In this document: piece by piece, positions 43,001-52,111 of the stretch
Layout: the number at the start of each line of letters is the position of its first letter
How positions within the stretch are numbered: position 1 is the stretch's first letter
NCBI GenBank assembly: GCA_036940085.1
Contig: JALLBK010000059.1
Coordinates: forward strand, 41,004 to 105,003
Source of the DNA: Discostella pseudostelligera
Taxonomy: Eukaryota; Bacillariophyta; Thalassiosirophyceae; Thalassiosirales; Thalassiosiraceae
Direction: 5' to 3'
Length of the DNA: 64,000 nucleotides
Made by a program: the position numbers and the translations under genes
The notes under the pieces: model-generated
The model's database searches: none
What the model was told of the DNA's origin: nothing
The model's input: the letters and a program-made list of their open reading frames with translations, nothing else

Positions 43001-43489
43001 AAGCGAGATTGTTGAGCGTGAAGATCTTTTGTACTTTGAGGAATTGTCCAGTGATGGAGACGGTTCAGTGTCTGCGTCAACAGAATTGGTGCCTTCCTCA
43101 TCTTTGTTGTCGTTTTTGCTGCTGCCGTCTTCCTTTTCACTTTTTTCGCCCTCTCCATTCTTCTCCTCTCCTTTATCACCATCTTTGTCCTCCGATTTCT
43201 TATCCTTATCACCCTTTCCCTTGGCATCATCGTTATTGTCATTATTGTCGCTGCCGCTTCCAAAAAAGAAACACCGATTTTGTGTGCATTGGAAACCATT
43301 GTTATAAGTATTGCTATTATTTAAGCATGCCAGTGTCGGTGACGCATGCTTATGCAGGAGCAAATGACGTTCCAATGGAGTTCTCGAGCTGGAAAGTCGA
43401 AGGCGGCCAAGATTCGTTTCAGCAGTGTAGACAGTGCATGAGGAATAAGATCTGCCTACGGACCGGGCAAGAAGCGTCCGCCTGAGCAT
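40005..43489 (-). CDS. LONP1: Mitochondrial LON protease
   Basis: An ATP-dependent Ser/Lys protease of the mitochondrial matrix that degrades oxidised proteins and helps maintain mtDNA. Exons 43489-42875, 42677-40297 and 40203-40005; 1064 residues. The presequence MLRRTLLARSVGRSYSS is Arg/Ser-rich and amphipathic. An unusual Lys/Asp/Glu/Gly-rich linker (residues about 85-140) follows, then the LON N-domain (LALPVVRGPVFPGVL). Walker A GPPGTGKT lies near residue 580, and catalytic Ser in DGPSAGITM near 967. The catalytic Lys is in exon 3 (TGKVLAVGGIKEK). All catalytic residues are present. The 5' intron is 197 bp, longer than usual here. Confidence 0.94.
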
Positions 43490-43977
43490 GGTGATGCCGA
43501 AACCGAAACGAGATGCTTGGACGATATGATGCTTGATGAGTGGTAGAAGAGACTACCTATTGCCTCTCGAGACCTCGGTTGCTAAGGGTGGTAGAGCACT
43601 CGTGGGCCATTCCAATTCCATGGCCATCTCGCCATGGTCGAGATGAGAAGTGGACGACGACGAGGACGATGCCGAAGTCGAAGCCGATGAAGGACGTGTG
43701 TCAGAAATTTTGGCGCCAAAGGGGACGCTGTGTCCTCCGCGTGGAGTCTTCAAAGGCGTGAACACGGCCGGGGTGGCAGCTGCAGCGGCAGGTGTGCGAA
43801 GCCACGTGGAGGAGACAATCTTAATCTTCGCTCAGGGTGCCGATACTTATCATCTTAGCGTGATTCTTTAGTAGTACTTTCAACATCCTTATGTGGCGAA
43901 GAGATCAGTATCCCTCTCCTAAGATTTTGAAAACGAAAGGGGCGCCATGCGTCATTTGCTACGATACAATTGTTGCA
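43490..43977. promoter_or_regulatory. LON upstream region with palindromic E2F-like site and CACGTGG
   Basis: 488 bp. TTTTGGCGCCAAA at 43708-43720 is a nearly perfect palindrome of the E2F type. GCGTGGAGTCTT near 43741 shares CGTGGAGTCTT with the MTR4 promoter boxes, and CCACGTGGAGG occurs near 43803. Open frames here have no recognisable product. Confidence 0.5.
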
Positions 43978-45250
43978 TTAACATTTGTATCGTTCTTCTT
44001 CCTTAGCATACTTCCCAAATCCAACTACATTCTTTGTCTCCGCGAACGATAATATCTTGTCAAATGTTGGCTTTCCCTCCTTAATCAAGTCTAAAGATTC
44101 TTGCATAGATTTGATTGATGCACTTAACAATGTCAATGGATATGCCGCCATTGTGTATCCCATTTGTTGTAATTCCGCAGGTGGTAGAATTGGAGTCGAA
44201 CCGTACTCAAGCATGTTTGCTAATTTTGGACCGGATACTCGCCGACAGTACTCTTCCATTTGTTCGACGGATTGTGGTGCCTCCAGGAAAGTCATATCAC
44301 ACCCAATTTCTCGGAATTTAATGCATCGTTGGATAGCATCCTCTTTGAAATCCGATGCATGAATAATTGATGACATAAGATTGTTCTGCATTCATTGTAC
44401 GTGCAAATAATGAACGAAGAGTTAAGCGATGCTCACCAAACCCATCAGTAACAAGTGAATCGGTTCTCGCTAATATCAATGGCCCTGTTCCTTTTCCAAA
44501 CAATGCCTCATACTCATCCCTGTACGTTTCAAGCGCATGACGAGTTTACACCCACAATAATATGGATTCTTGAGCATAGAAACAATGCAAAATTGGTTTG
44601 CAAAACAATGTGCTTCCTTACCTTGCATCGCATGCAGCTTGAACTCGTTTCATAGCCTCATCAAACGGTACAACGGATTTGCCGGCAACATGTCCACATC
44701 GCTTGGGAGCTAACTGATCTTCAATCATCATCCCCGCCATTCCGGCCCTGGCGTAGCCAAACACTGTCCGTTTCACATTAATTGCATTCCCATATCCCGT
44801 GTCTCCGTCAGCAATGCATGGAATAGCAACGGGTGGACCGCTTTGATCTGGTTCGCCGTAGTTGACCAATTCCAGAGCTGCACTCGACAGTCCTTCGGCA
44901 ACAGAGTTGGCGGCGGATAACATCTCATTAAATGATACAAGCTGAGTATCCGGATAACCGTTGGCGCCACTGACGCCAAATCCTGTCATGAAAGTAGCAT
45001 TGAAGCCCGCCAGTCCGACAAGTCTGGCAGTCAATCCGTCGTAGCAGCAAGGCAGGAGTATGATGGGTGCCTCGCCGCTGTCAGTGGCGTGTAAGAGTCG
45101 TCGAAGTCTCTCTGGCGGTGGACATCCGAATGCTGAGGCAAACAATATTGGCGTATGCAGTAGAAGTTTTACAATTATCATACATATTGCGTAGTACGCG
45201 TGTGTGAAACGGACCGATGGTATCGTCGTCTTCGTGGATTTGTCAACCAT
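43978..45250 (-). CDS. PEP mutase / isocitrate lyase family enzyme, predicted plastid
   Basis: Exons 45250-44622, 44519-44437 and 44342-43978; 358 residues. The N-terminus has a hydrophobic signal ending F-A-S-A then F41-G-C, the classic diatom plastid ASAF motif; M24 (45181) would give a more compact signal peptide. The catalytic barrel shows FMTGFGVSGANGYPD, the metal-binding IADGDTGYGN, IEDQLAPKRCGH (the KxCGH loop of the superfamily) and LILARTDSLVTDGF. The family includes 2-methylisocitrate lyase, PEP mutase and oxaloacetate decarboxylases; the plant plastid relative is annotated as carboxyvinyl-carboxyphosphonate phosphorylmutase-like. The precise reaction cannot be set from sequence. 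Confidence 0.85.
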
Positions 45251-45839
45251 GGCACCAATCTTCTCGATGGAATTGAGAGAGTTTGATGTGATGTTGATTG
45301 TTGAGGCCCATCCTCAACATCAACAGTTGATCAACAGTTGATGTGGATTTGGATTTTGGATTTGTTGTGGCGCGGAAGCTCGCGGGAGATCTTGTCTCCC
45401 GCCAAATTCATCGTGTGTCCGAAGTGGAAACATTTTCGTGTCCAACCCACTTACCGCGCTCACTAAACTTTTGTACGTGGGAATTCATTGCTCCTACGTG
45501 GAAGGACCATCGTCTTGCTGTCGCCACCATTGCCCGCAACAACAACACTACACCGACGACGACGAGGGGAACAATATCATGCTCATGCTGTAAATTTCGT
45601 TTGGCATTTGGTAGTACTACGAAGAGGTGGGTTAGGCAAAGACGGTAGCAGTAATAGGGTATCAGCTGGTGCCCAAACATCGATAATCTATGGCTTATCC
45701 TGCATGGCTATCGGTTGTGGCGGCTCAGTAGGGACCTATGGATGTTTCGGCGCCGTTGCCATCACTGTTCAGACCCAAGTCTCACATTTATTTTTCTCTT
45801 CCCCTCCCTTCTCCATTGCAGTCGATTAATTAAATCATC
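45251..45839. promoter_or_regulatory. Divergent region, PEP-mutase-like / eS26
   Basis: 589 bp. TCTCCCGCCAAATT at 45395-45408 is E2F-like. Two ATCAACAGTTGAT-like units overlap near 45320-45342 (MYB-type core). The polypyrimidine stretch and CCATTGCAG just before the eS26 ATG suggest a 5' UTR intron with its acceptor near 45821. No coding gene is seen. Confidence 0.45.
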
Positions 45840-46302
45840 ATGCCTGTTAAGAGACGCAACCACGGAAGGAATAAGCACGGACGTGGACACGTCAACCGTG
45901 TCAGGTGAGCACTTAATAATGGAGTGGTCTTGGAACGACGCGAGATGTAATCTGGTGGACCGTTCGGCGGTTATCACATGTCATCGACTCACAAATCTTT
46001 GCTCTTCAATCTCTATCTATTCATAATAATTTATGATATCCAGATGTGCATCAACTGGAAAGGCCATCCCCAAGGACAAGGCCATCAAGCGCTTTATTGT
46101 CCGCAATATCGTTGATGCCTCATCACTTCGAGACATTAAGGATGCCTCTGCTTACCCGGAATATCAGCTTCCCAAACTATACCTTAAGATGTACTACTGC
46201 GTTGAGGCCGCTGTGCATCAGCGTATTGTGCGTGGTCGTTCCAAGGAGGCTCGTAGGATCCGTACACCTCCGGAGAGGAAGAGCTTTGCTAGCAAGAAGT
46301 AA
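45840..46302 (+). CDS. RPS26: 40S ribosomal protein eS26
   Basis: Small-subunit protein at the mRNA exit channel. Exons 45840-45904 and 46044-46302; 107 residues. The N-terminus MPVKRRNHGRNKHGRGHV, then PKDKAIKRFIVRNIV and LPKLYLKMYYC are diagnostic. In human eS26 the zinc site is C23, C26, C74 and C77. Here C23 and C74 remain, but position 26 is Thr and 77 is Ala, so the zinc site is half lost. The protein is slightly shorter than human (115), lacking the Pro-rich tail. The phase-2 intron after the first 21 codons fits the frame. Confidence 0.93.
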
Positions 46303-46529
46303 ATGTGTACTGAAATAAGTGGAAGAACTAACAACATTGTTTCATGAGATATTTCTATGAATCGTTGATTGAATTTCTGCCCCTGTCCTCGAATGTCAAT
46401 TGAATCACCCTTATACGCATAGTCACCAACAATAGATAACTTTTTGCGTCGAGGTAATTTAGGACAGCTACAACCCCTTATTGGTTGCGGTTGCCGGTAT
46501 GACCACAATCAAGACTCAAGACCACATCA

Positions 46530-48029
46530 TTAAAATGTTGCAGAGTAATAAACTCCTTTCTTTTTGACATTGGCAGAGGTGCCGGCAACTTCATCTCCAT
46601 CCAGCCAACCATCAGGAATCAAGTCTCTATCAACTTTTGCCTTAAAAACACCACCCTGTCCAGAAACTTTAACACCGCGTATCAGGTACTCCACTCGTTT
46701 GATTTCAGTCACTCGCATTCCACTATCTTCTCCAAAGGCAGCCACTGCTCTTTGAAAGTCTGGATTACATCGTTCTTCTAAAGTTGTTTCATATGTCTTA
46801 CCCAACTCGACTATGGCAACGGCCATGCCTTTGGTGTAACCCGGTGGTAACGATTTGAGCGCTTGTATCTCATTATCATCAAGTCCTCCACTCCTCATAA
46901 CATCAATGTGTCGATCACCGTCGGGATATATTCGTTGACCTACATGGAGGAGCATTTTGGTGCCCTCTGGATAGGGTGTGAACATGGTACCATTCCTTGT
47001 CTCGAGAGTTTTGTATCCATTGCTAAGGAGTGCCGCGAAGGGTAAATTCATGCTAAACACTCTCAGTTCCACATTGTTATTTCCTTCCTCGATATTATCC
47101 TTGTTCACAAACTCAATGTTCGCTGCAGCATCCTTTCCATTTCTCGAGTCGGAAGAGATTGTAAATGACAACTCATCGCCTTCTTCTACATCTTCGCCAA
47201 TTGGCAGTGCACTAAAATGAAAGAATACATCCTTCGTACTACGGTCTCCATACCGTATGAACCCAAAACGCTTTTCCCTACTGATGAATTTGACTTGACC
47301 CACGTGTCGTTGGTTGCGATCAGCCTTCGTTTTCAGTATGGTAACTGAACTATCCCACTCAATAATAGTACCAGGAGTTTTGTGTGCTGACCAATCCTTG
47401 TAATGCTGCAATGCATTCTTCCATATCGAAAGTTCATACAACCCATTCGGACAATGCACAGATAGTACACCCAACTGCGCAGATACCAGTTCACAATTCC
47501 CATACCGTCCATCGCGGGCATCATCAAAGAATATCATGTCGCTGTAGGCAATGCCCGAATTGCGTTGTAAATTTGTAAAATGTTGTATTTTATCACCAGG
47601 GAATATTTCAATGTAGTCAAAAAAGTCACGTAGGTCGAATTGATCTAATAGATGATGTGCCCACTCTACCGATTTGGTTCGTGAGGCTACTGCAAATTTC
47701 GTCTTTGCAAAATGACCGTCACCACCACCGTTGCGATCATTCTTTACTTGTTGAATAATCTCCTTGGCAGCCGGGAAGAGCTTTACATCCTTGTGTGCCA
47801 CGGGAAATTGATTTGCTCGTTCAAGAGTACGCAATTGATACAATTCAGGTGTCCACAGGGTATTGTCCAAGTCGAATACCACAAGAGATGGCAGCAGGTT
47901 GGTGGTGGTGCCGCGGTGACTTCCTAATCTTGAGTACGATGATGTCATTTTGGACATGGTAAAAGCAGAGACCATGGACAGAATGCTCGCCAGGAGTAGA
48001 GACGACCTAACGATGCTAGAGGGAATCAT
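46530..48029 (-). CDS. HAD phosphatase (MDP-1 type) - cold shock - ASCH domain fusion, predicted plastid
   Basis: 499 residues, single exon. Residues 1-22 form a signal peptide ending V-S-A before F23, the diatom plastid pattern. Domain 1 (about 48-225) is a magnesium-dependent phosphatase-1 HAD fold: nucleophile motif VVFDLDNTLW, ASRT, then GDKIQHFTNLQ and FFDDARDGRYGN. Domain 2 (about 250-310) is a cold shock domain: GQVKFISREKRFGFI ... DVFFHFSAL. Domain 3 (about 325-480) resembles ASCH/PUA-like RNA-binding domains: FSMNLPFAALLSNGYKTLETRNG, MLLHVGQR and AVAIVELGKTYETT. A phosphatase coupled to two nucleic-acid-binding modules suggests action on RNA ends or a repair/editing role. The substrate is unknown, and I know of no described protein with this order. 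Confidence 0.8.
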   Translation of the reverse strand: MIPSSIVRSSLLLASILSMVSAFTMSKMTSSYSRLGSHRGTTTNLLPSLVVFDLDNTLWTPELYQLRTLERANQFPVAHKDVKLFPAAKEIIQQVKNDRNGGGDGHFAKTKFAVASRTKSVEWAHHLLDQFDLRDFFDYIEIFPGDKIQHFTNLQRNSGIAYSDMIFFDDARDGRYGNCELVSAQLGVLSVHCPNGLYELSIWKNALQHYKDWSAHKTPGTIIEWDSSVTILKTKADRNQRHVGQVKFISREKRFGFIRYGDRSTKDVFFHFSALPIGEDVEEGDELSFTISSDSRNGKDAAANIEFVNKDNIEEGNNNVELRVFSMNLPFAALLSNGYKTLETRNGTMFTPYPEGTKMLLHVGQRIYPDGDRHIDVMRSGGLDDNEIQALKSLPPGYTKGMAVAIVELGKTYETTLEERCNPDFQRAVAAFGEDSGMRVTEIKRVEYLIRGVKVSGQGGVFKAKVDRDLIPDGWLDGDEVAGTSANVKKKGVYYSATF

Positions 48030-48378
48030 TGTATCTCTCTAGAAAAGGATGTTAGTATGGATGTAGTGTTGATCTCCCTCCGTCGTCGATCGGCATGCAG
48101 CAGTATCCTAGCAGGATCGTAGATAATTGATGTGAGATGCATTAGGACTCGCTGACTGCTTAATCAGAATGCAGCATTTTGGCGATTTCATCTACGGTAG
48201 ACTCTTGCTACAATTGCCATTATCACACAATGATGTTACTGATGGATTTTACTTCCCTAAGTAGAGTGCGTAGCAATCGCCAAATGCACTCCTACGTAAT
48301 CTTTGCCAAGGCCCCGCCGCCAAATCAGCCGCCGACCGCCGACTGTGTCAAAATCAACCGTATCCGACACTCATCAAC
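48030..48378. promoter_or_regulatory. Divergent region, HAD-CSD-ASCH / TAF12
   Basis: 349 bp. TTTTGGCGATTT at 48177-48188 is a weak E2F-like box. A CCGCC-rich stretch at 48313-48340 may be UTR. No gene is seen. Confidence 0.4.
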
Positions 48379-49629
48379 ATGGTGCCACCACCAAAAGGCA
48401 AGGACTTGAGCCGCATGTCGGCCCCTCCCCCGGTATCGACGACCGCTGAGCCGTCCCCGGTAGGCTCGCCGGCGCAGGTTGCAGCTGCAACAGCGGCAGT
48501 AGCGTCGCCCAGTGGCGTAGGCGGAGCGCCCTCGCCATCGCCACGAACGGGCAAGCCCAAGGGCAAGGACTTCAGTCGAATGGCGGGTCCACCTACGTCC
48601 ACCACCCCCACAGCCGAGATATCCCAACCTCCGCCAACCGTGCCCGTCTCCCAGCCTCCCATGCAACTCCAAAACAATAACATCATGCAGATGGCTCTTC
48701 CAACTCCAACCAACATGGGCAATAATCTTGCCACCAACTTTTCGCGGCAAAATTCGCTATCATCCACAATCTATGCACAGCCACCTCCGTTGGTTCATAC
48801 TCAGCCTCCACAGTATCAGCCACTCGCGTCCAGTGCGCCCATGAATCCCACCCAGCAGCCGCAGCAGCAAATGCAGATGCAACAACAGCTACAACTACAA
48901 CAAATGCTGCAACAGCGACAATTGCAGATGCAACAACAACAACAACAAATGCAGCAACAGCAACAAATGCAACAGCCCACGATCGTATCCTCGTTAAGCA
49001 CGCATCTCAATCCATTAGTAGTGGCGCCTCAGCTACCAACGCAACGTCCTTCGTGGTCGGATGCTCGTTTATCTACTATGGTGGAGGATAGAGGACAAGC
49101 AGTCACTGCTACCCAACGGATGATGATGATGCCACCTTTCAACAGCAACAACAATAAGAAGACCAACAGCAATAACAACAATAATGACGGGTATGGCAAA
49201 CCAACTCTAGCACCCATACTTGGCGAGAAGCTTCAAAAGTTATGTAATTCCATTGACCCATCCTACTCCCTCGACTCGGAGGTACAAGAACGTCTCGTAG
49301 AAATGGCCGATTCCTTTGTTGAGAAGGTAACAAAGGATGCTATAAAATTGGCCAAACATCGTGGATCATCGTACATGGATGTTGTCGATGTGGCATTGGT
49401 ATTGAAGAAGGGGTATAATTTGGAGGTGCCGGGATTGGGTCCACCGAGTGTCGCTTCCACGAATGGTGAAGTAGGTGTCGGAGGTAGTATGGGAGGTCGG
49501 GGGAGTGGTACACTCATGGGAGGGTGGATTTTTGCAGACAAGGTGAACCCTGGTGAGATACGTGGCAGAGTAGGGGACGGAGATGAGCAGCAACCATCAC
49601 CAAAGAAAAAGAAGCGGGGGACAATGTGA
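48379..49629 (+). CDS. TAF12: Transcription initiation factor TFIID subunit 12 (also SAGA)
   Basis: 416 residues, single exon. The N-terminal about 200 residues are Pro/Ser-rich, then a Gln/Met-rich tract encoded by CAA/CAG repeats (48855-48975). The histone fold (about 275-345) reads KLQKLCNSIDPSYSLDSEVQERLVEMADSF... with the TAF12 pattern A-K-H-R-G-S-S-Y-M-D-V-V-D-V and ending in V-P-G-L-G. It pairs with TAF4 in TFIID and with ADA1 in SAGA. The C-terminal Gly-rich tail ends in a basic P-K-K-K-K-R, a nuclear localisation-like sequence. Kozak-like AACATGG at the start. Confidence 0.87.
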   Translation: MVPPPKGKDLSRMSAPPPVSTTAEPSPVGSPAQVAAATAAVASPSGVGGAPSPSPRTGKPKGKDFSRMAGPPTSTTPTAEISQPPPTVPVSQPPMQLQNNNIMQMALPTPTNMGNNLATNFSRQNSLSSTIYAQPPPLVHTQPPQYQPLASSAPMNPTQQPQQQMQMQQQLQLQQMLQQRQLQMQQQQQQMQQQQQMQQPTIVSSLSTHLNPLVVAPQLPTQRPSWSDARLSTMVEDRGQAVTATQRMMMMPPFNSNNNKKTNSNNNNNDGYGKPTLAPILGEKLQKLCNSIDPSYSLDSEVQERLVEMADSFVEKVTKDAIKLAKHRGSSYMDVVDVALVLKKGYNLEVPGLGPPSVASTNGEVGVGGSMGGRGSGTLMGGWIFADKVNPGEIRGRVGDGDEQQPSPKKKKRGTM

Positions 49630-49723
49630 CTGTTCTGACGAACACAAGTAATAGTGTACAATAGTTCATATTACATATCTGCGTTAGGCGTGTGAACTGT
49701 GTTATCTACAGAATATAGCCTTT

Positions 49724-51421
49724 CTATTGTGCTTTACCAAACAGTAACGAAACATTGGTCCCGCCAAATCCAAAGCTATTGCTTATTGCAGCATCGATAG
49801 TTTGTGATAACGGTTCATGCTGGACAAGATGAATCGAACGGTGGGTAGTCGTCGTCGTCGTTGCATCATCATCATCGGTGAATCGTTCAAGGGCTTGCTT
49901 TACATCGTCCGATATTTCCTCCAGATTTCGAGTATGAGGTGCAGTATCTTTGGAAACGGCCATTACAGTAAGAGCTGCTTCGATTGCACCCGCTGCACCG
50001 AGTAAATGTCCTGTAGCTCCCTTGGTGCTACTAACGAGCAATGGCGATGATGATGCATTTCCCTCCTCGTCGATGTGTGTCCTATCGAGAGCCAATCGGA
50101 TTGCATTGATTTCAGCAACATCACCCATCGGCGTCGATGTTGCATGAGTATTTATGTAATCCACGCAATTCATGCTAAGACCAGCATCTTCAACTGCCTG
50201 GAGCATTGCCCGTGCGGCACCCTTCCCCGTCGGTTCTGGTGCTGTGATGTGGAATGCATCTCCGCTGTATCCCACCCCAAGGACTTCGGCTAGGATTGGT
50301 GCTCCACGTGCAACGGCGTGGTCGTATTCTTCTAAGACAAGCATGGCAGCTCCCTCGGCGAGGACAAATCCATTGCGTTTGGAATCAAATGGGCATGATG
50401 ATGTTTGAGCTATGATGTCATTCTCGTGATTGTGTTCCTCTCGTTGGCCATCATTACTACCAGGCCGACGACTACTATTAGCATTGTCACTTCCACTACT
50501 TGTGCTCAATGCTCGTAATCTGCTAAACCCTGCCAACCCCAAAGCTTCTACGGCACTCTCACATCCTCCCGCAACCATTCCCTTCACTCTACCCCATTGA
50601 ATCATCTCCACTGCCTGAGCAATGGCCGCGGCACCGGCAGCACATGCCTCCGAATGACTTATATTTGGTCCATGTAACTTATGATGGATGGCAATCCGTG
50701 CCGCGGGTGAATTGGGTAGTATTTGTGGTACAAAGTGAGGAGAAATCTTATGGATGTTTTTGAAGGATGTCATGGATATGTCTCGTGTTGAGGACATGCC
50801 ATTGCCAATGGATACACCGTAGGATTCTCTCATAGTTTCGTGTAAGTGCGATGACATAATTTGTTGTTGCTGACCATGAGAATTCAACCAATCATGCAAG
50901 GCAGAATTATGAATTGCCTCCTGTGCTGCAATCAATGCTAACTGGACAAATCGAGCAGTCCTCCCATCCAACCACGGAGGAGAAGGTTGCATTTCTCCCG
51001 ATAGATGCGCAAGTGGATGATTCTTTATCCATTCATACGGAACCGATGCGGCAACTTGACAGGATAATGGTTGAAGTATTTCCCACTCTTTTTCGAATTG
51101 ATCCACCGATAGATTCTGATGTCGGAGTGCAGAATGTAAACTTGTAATTCCATGATAATTGTGAGGTTCAATGTTGTTTTTGATGCTATCCTGCGTGCGA
51201 AGCACACCCTGCCACGTAGACTGTAAATCATGACCCAGAGGAGAGATAACTCCTAGCCCTGTTATGGCCACGCGGCGCTTCGATCGATGACGATGCTCGA
51301 CGCCACCTGTGGAATGATGGCGGCACGATGATGATAATGATGGCGATGATGACAGGAGCTGCCCCCGCTTGATTGAGTGGCCCACTCGATAACTATTCCC
51401 TCTAGCGGCGATCCTTCTCAT
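49724..51421 (-). CDS. OXSM: Mitochondrial 3-oxoacyl-[acyl-carrier-protein] synthase (KAS II type)
   Basis: The condensing enzyme of type II fatty acid synthesis, which in mitochondria supplies the lipoate precursor. 565 residues from ATG 51421; the longest frame starts at TTG 51457. The N-terminus MRRIAARGNSYRVGHSIKRGQLL is Arg-rich and fits a mitochondrial presequence. The fold begins KRRVAITGLGVISPLG. Active-site Cys lies in SEACAAGAAAIAQ, the two His in NTHATSTPMGD and TGHLLGAAGAIEA, and NSFGFGGTN closes the domain. Extra Ser/Asn-rich loops enlarge it. Plastid KAS would need an A-x-A-F signal, which is absent. Confidence 0.88.
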   Translation of the reverse strand: MRRIAARGNSYRVGHSIKRGQLLSSSPSLSSSCRHHSTGGVEHRHRSKRRVAITGLGVISPLGHDLQSTWQGVLRTQDSIKNNIEPHNYHGITSLHSALRHQNLSVDQFEKEWEILQPLSCQVAASVPYEWIKNHPLAHLSGEMQPSPPWLDGRTARFVQLALIAAQEAIHNSALHDWLNSHGQQQQIMSSHLHETMRESYGVSIGNGMSSTRDISMTSFKNIHKISPHFVPQILPNSPAARIAIHHKLHGPNISHSEACAAGAAAIAQAVEMIQWGRVKGMVAGGCESAVEALGLAGFSRLRALSTSSGSDNANSSRRPGSNDGQREEHNHENDIIAQTSSCPFDSKRNGFVLAEGAAMLVLEEYDHAVARGAPILAEVLGVGYSGDAFHITAPEPTGKGAARAMLQAVEDAGLSMNCVDYINTHATSTPMGDVAEINAIRLALDRTHIDEEGNASSSPLLVSSTKGATGHLLGAAGAIEAALTVMAVSKDTAPHTRNLEEISDDVKQALERFTDDDDATTTTTTHRSIHLVQHEPLSQTIDAAISNSFGFGGTNVSLLFGKAQ

Positions 51422-52111
51422 GATCGGAGTATGCAGGTCTTCCGATGCCCTGGACAATATTTGGTAGTAATAGATCCGAATACCTCTTTCCCTGAATTGC
51501 TCAGTACTGTAATGGTACTGGTACTGGTACTGGTACTGGTACTGGCGGTGATGTACGGGTATCTACGATACCAAGATAGAGTCGATGGTCAATGTCAATG
51601 GTCAATCAAACGCTGATGATAGGTAGGCAAAGTACCAGAGGCATTAGCTGGCAAAAGTTTTGTTGAGGTGAAGTACTAGTATTGGTTGTGGCGGAATCGA
51701 CGAGGGGGCACGGTTGAAGGGTTGACTGTTGACGGTGTTGTTGTTGTTGGACGTCGATCACTTTCACGAGGCAGTGGCTCAGAAAGATACTTAGGAAAAT
51801 TTGAAATTGAAAAGGTACTTAACGATTTTGAAATTAAAATTAAATTTTGAAAAAAAACTTATCTAAAATCCAGTTTTGGCGGGAAAGAGTTCATTTTTTG
51901 GCGGGAAAAGGTATCCGCAGCATGCAGCCTGCCGCTGCTCCAACCTCGCTCTTGCTCAGCCAAGACATTAATGTCGAGCTATTTACGCGATCTTTTCTAC
52001 AGCATCATTGTACATATAATCGCTAGATGATCTCAATTTTCGTGTCTTCCCTGCGCATTCAATATTTGGATTTTTTGGTGAATAGGAATACGGCTTGCTC
52101 GATCATGGCTC
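51422..52111. promoter_or_regulatory. Divergent region, KAS / DNMT3-like, with two E2F-like boxes
   Basis: 690 bp. It holds a TGGTAC microsatellite (51513-51545), an AT-rich stretch (about 51795-51870) with several AAATT/AATTT elements, and TTTTGGCGGGAAA at 51874-51886 and 51895-51907. The boxes lie 205-240 bp upstream of the plus-strand gene. Confidence 0.55.
51513..51545 (+). repeat. TGGTAC hexanucleotide microsatellite
   Basis: Five perfect copies of TGGTAC-type hexamers. The same region encodes nothing. Confidence 0.85.

Noticed and set aside
43540..43871. Short frames between LON and the PEP-mutase-like gene
   Set aside because: They overlap each other on both strands, lack homology and cover promoter motifs.
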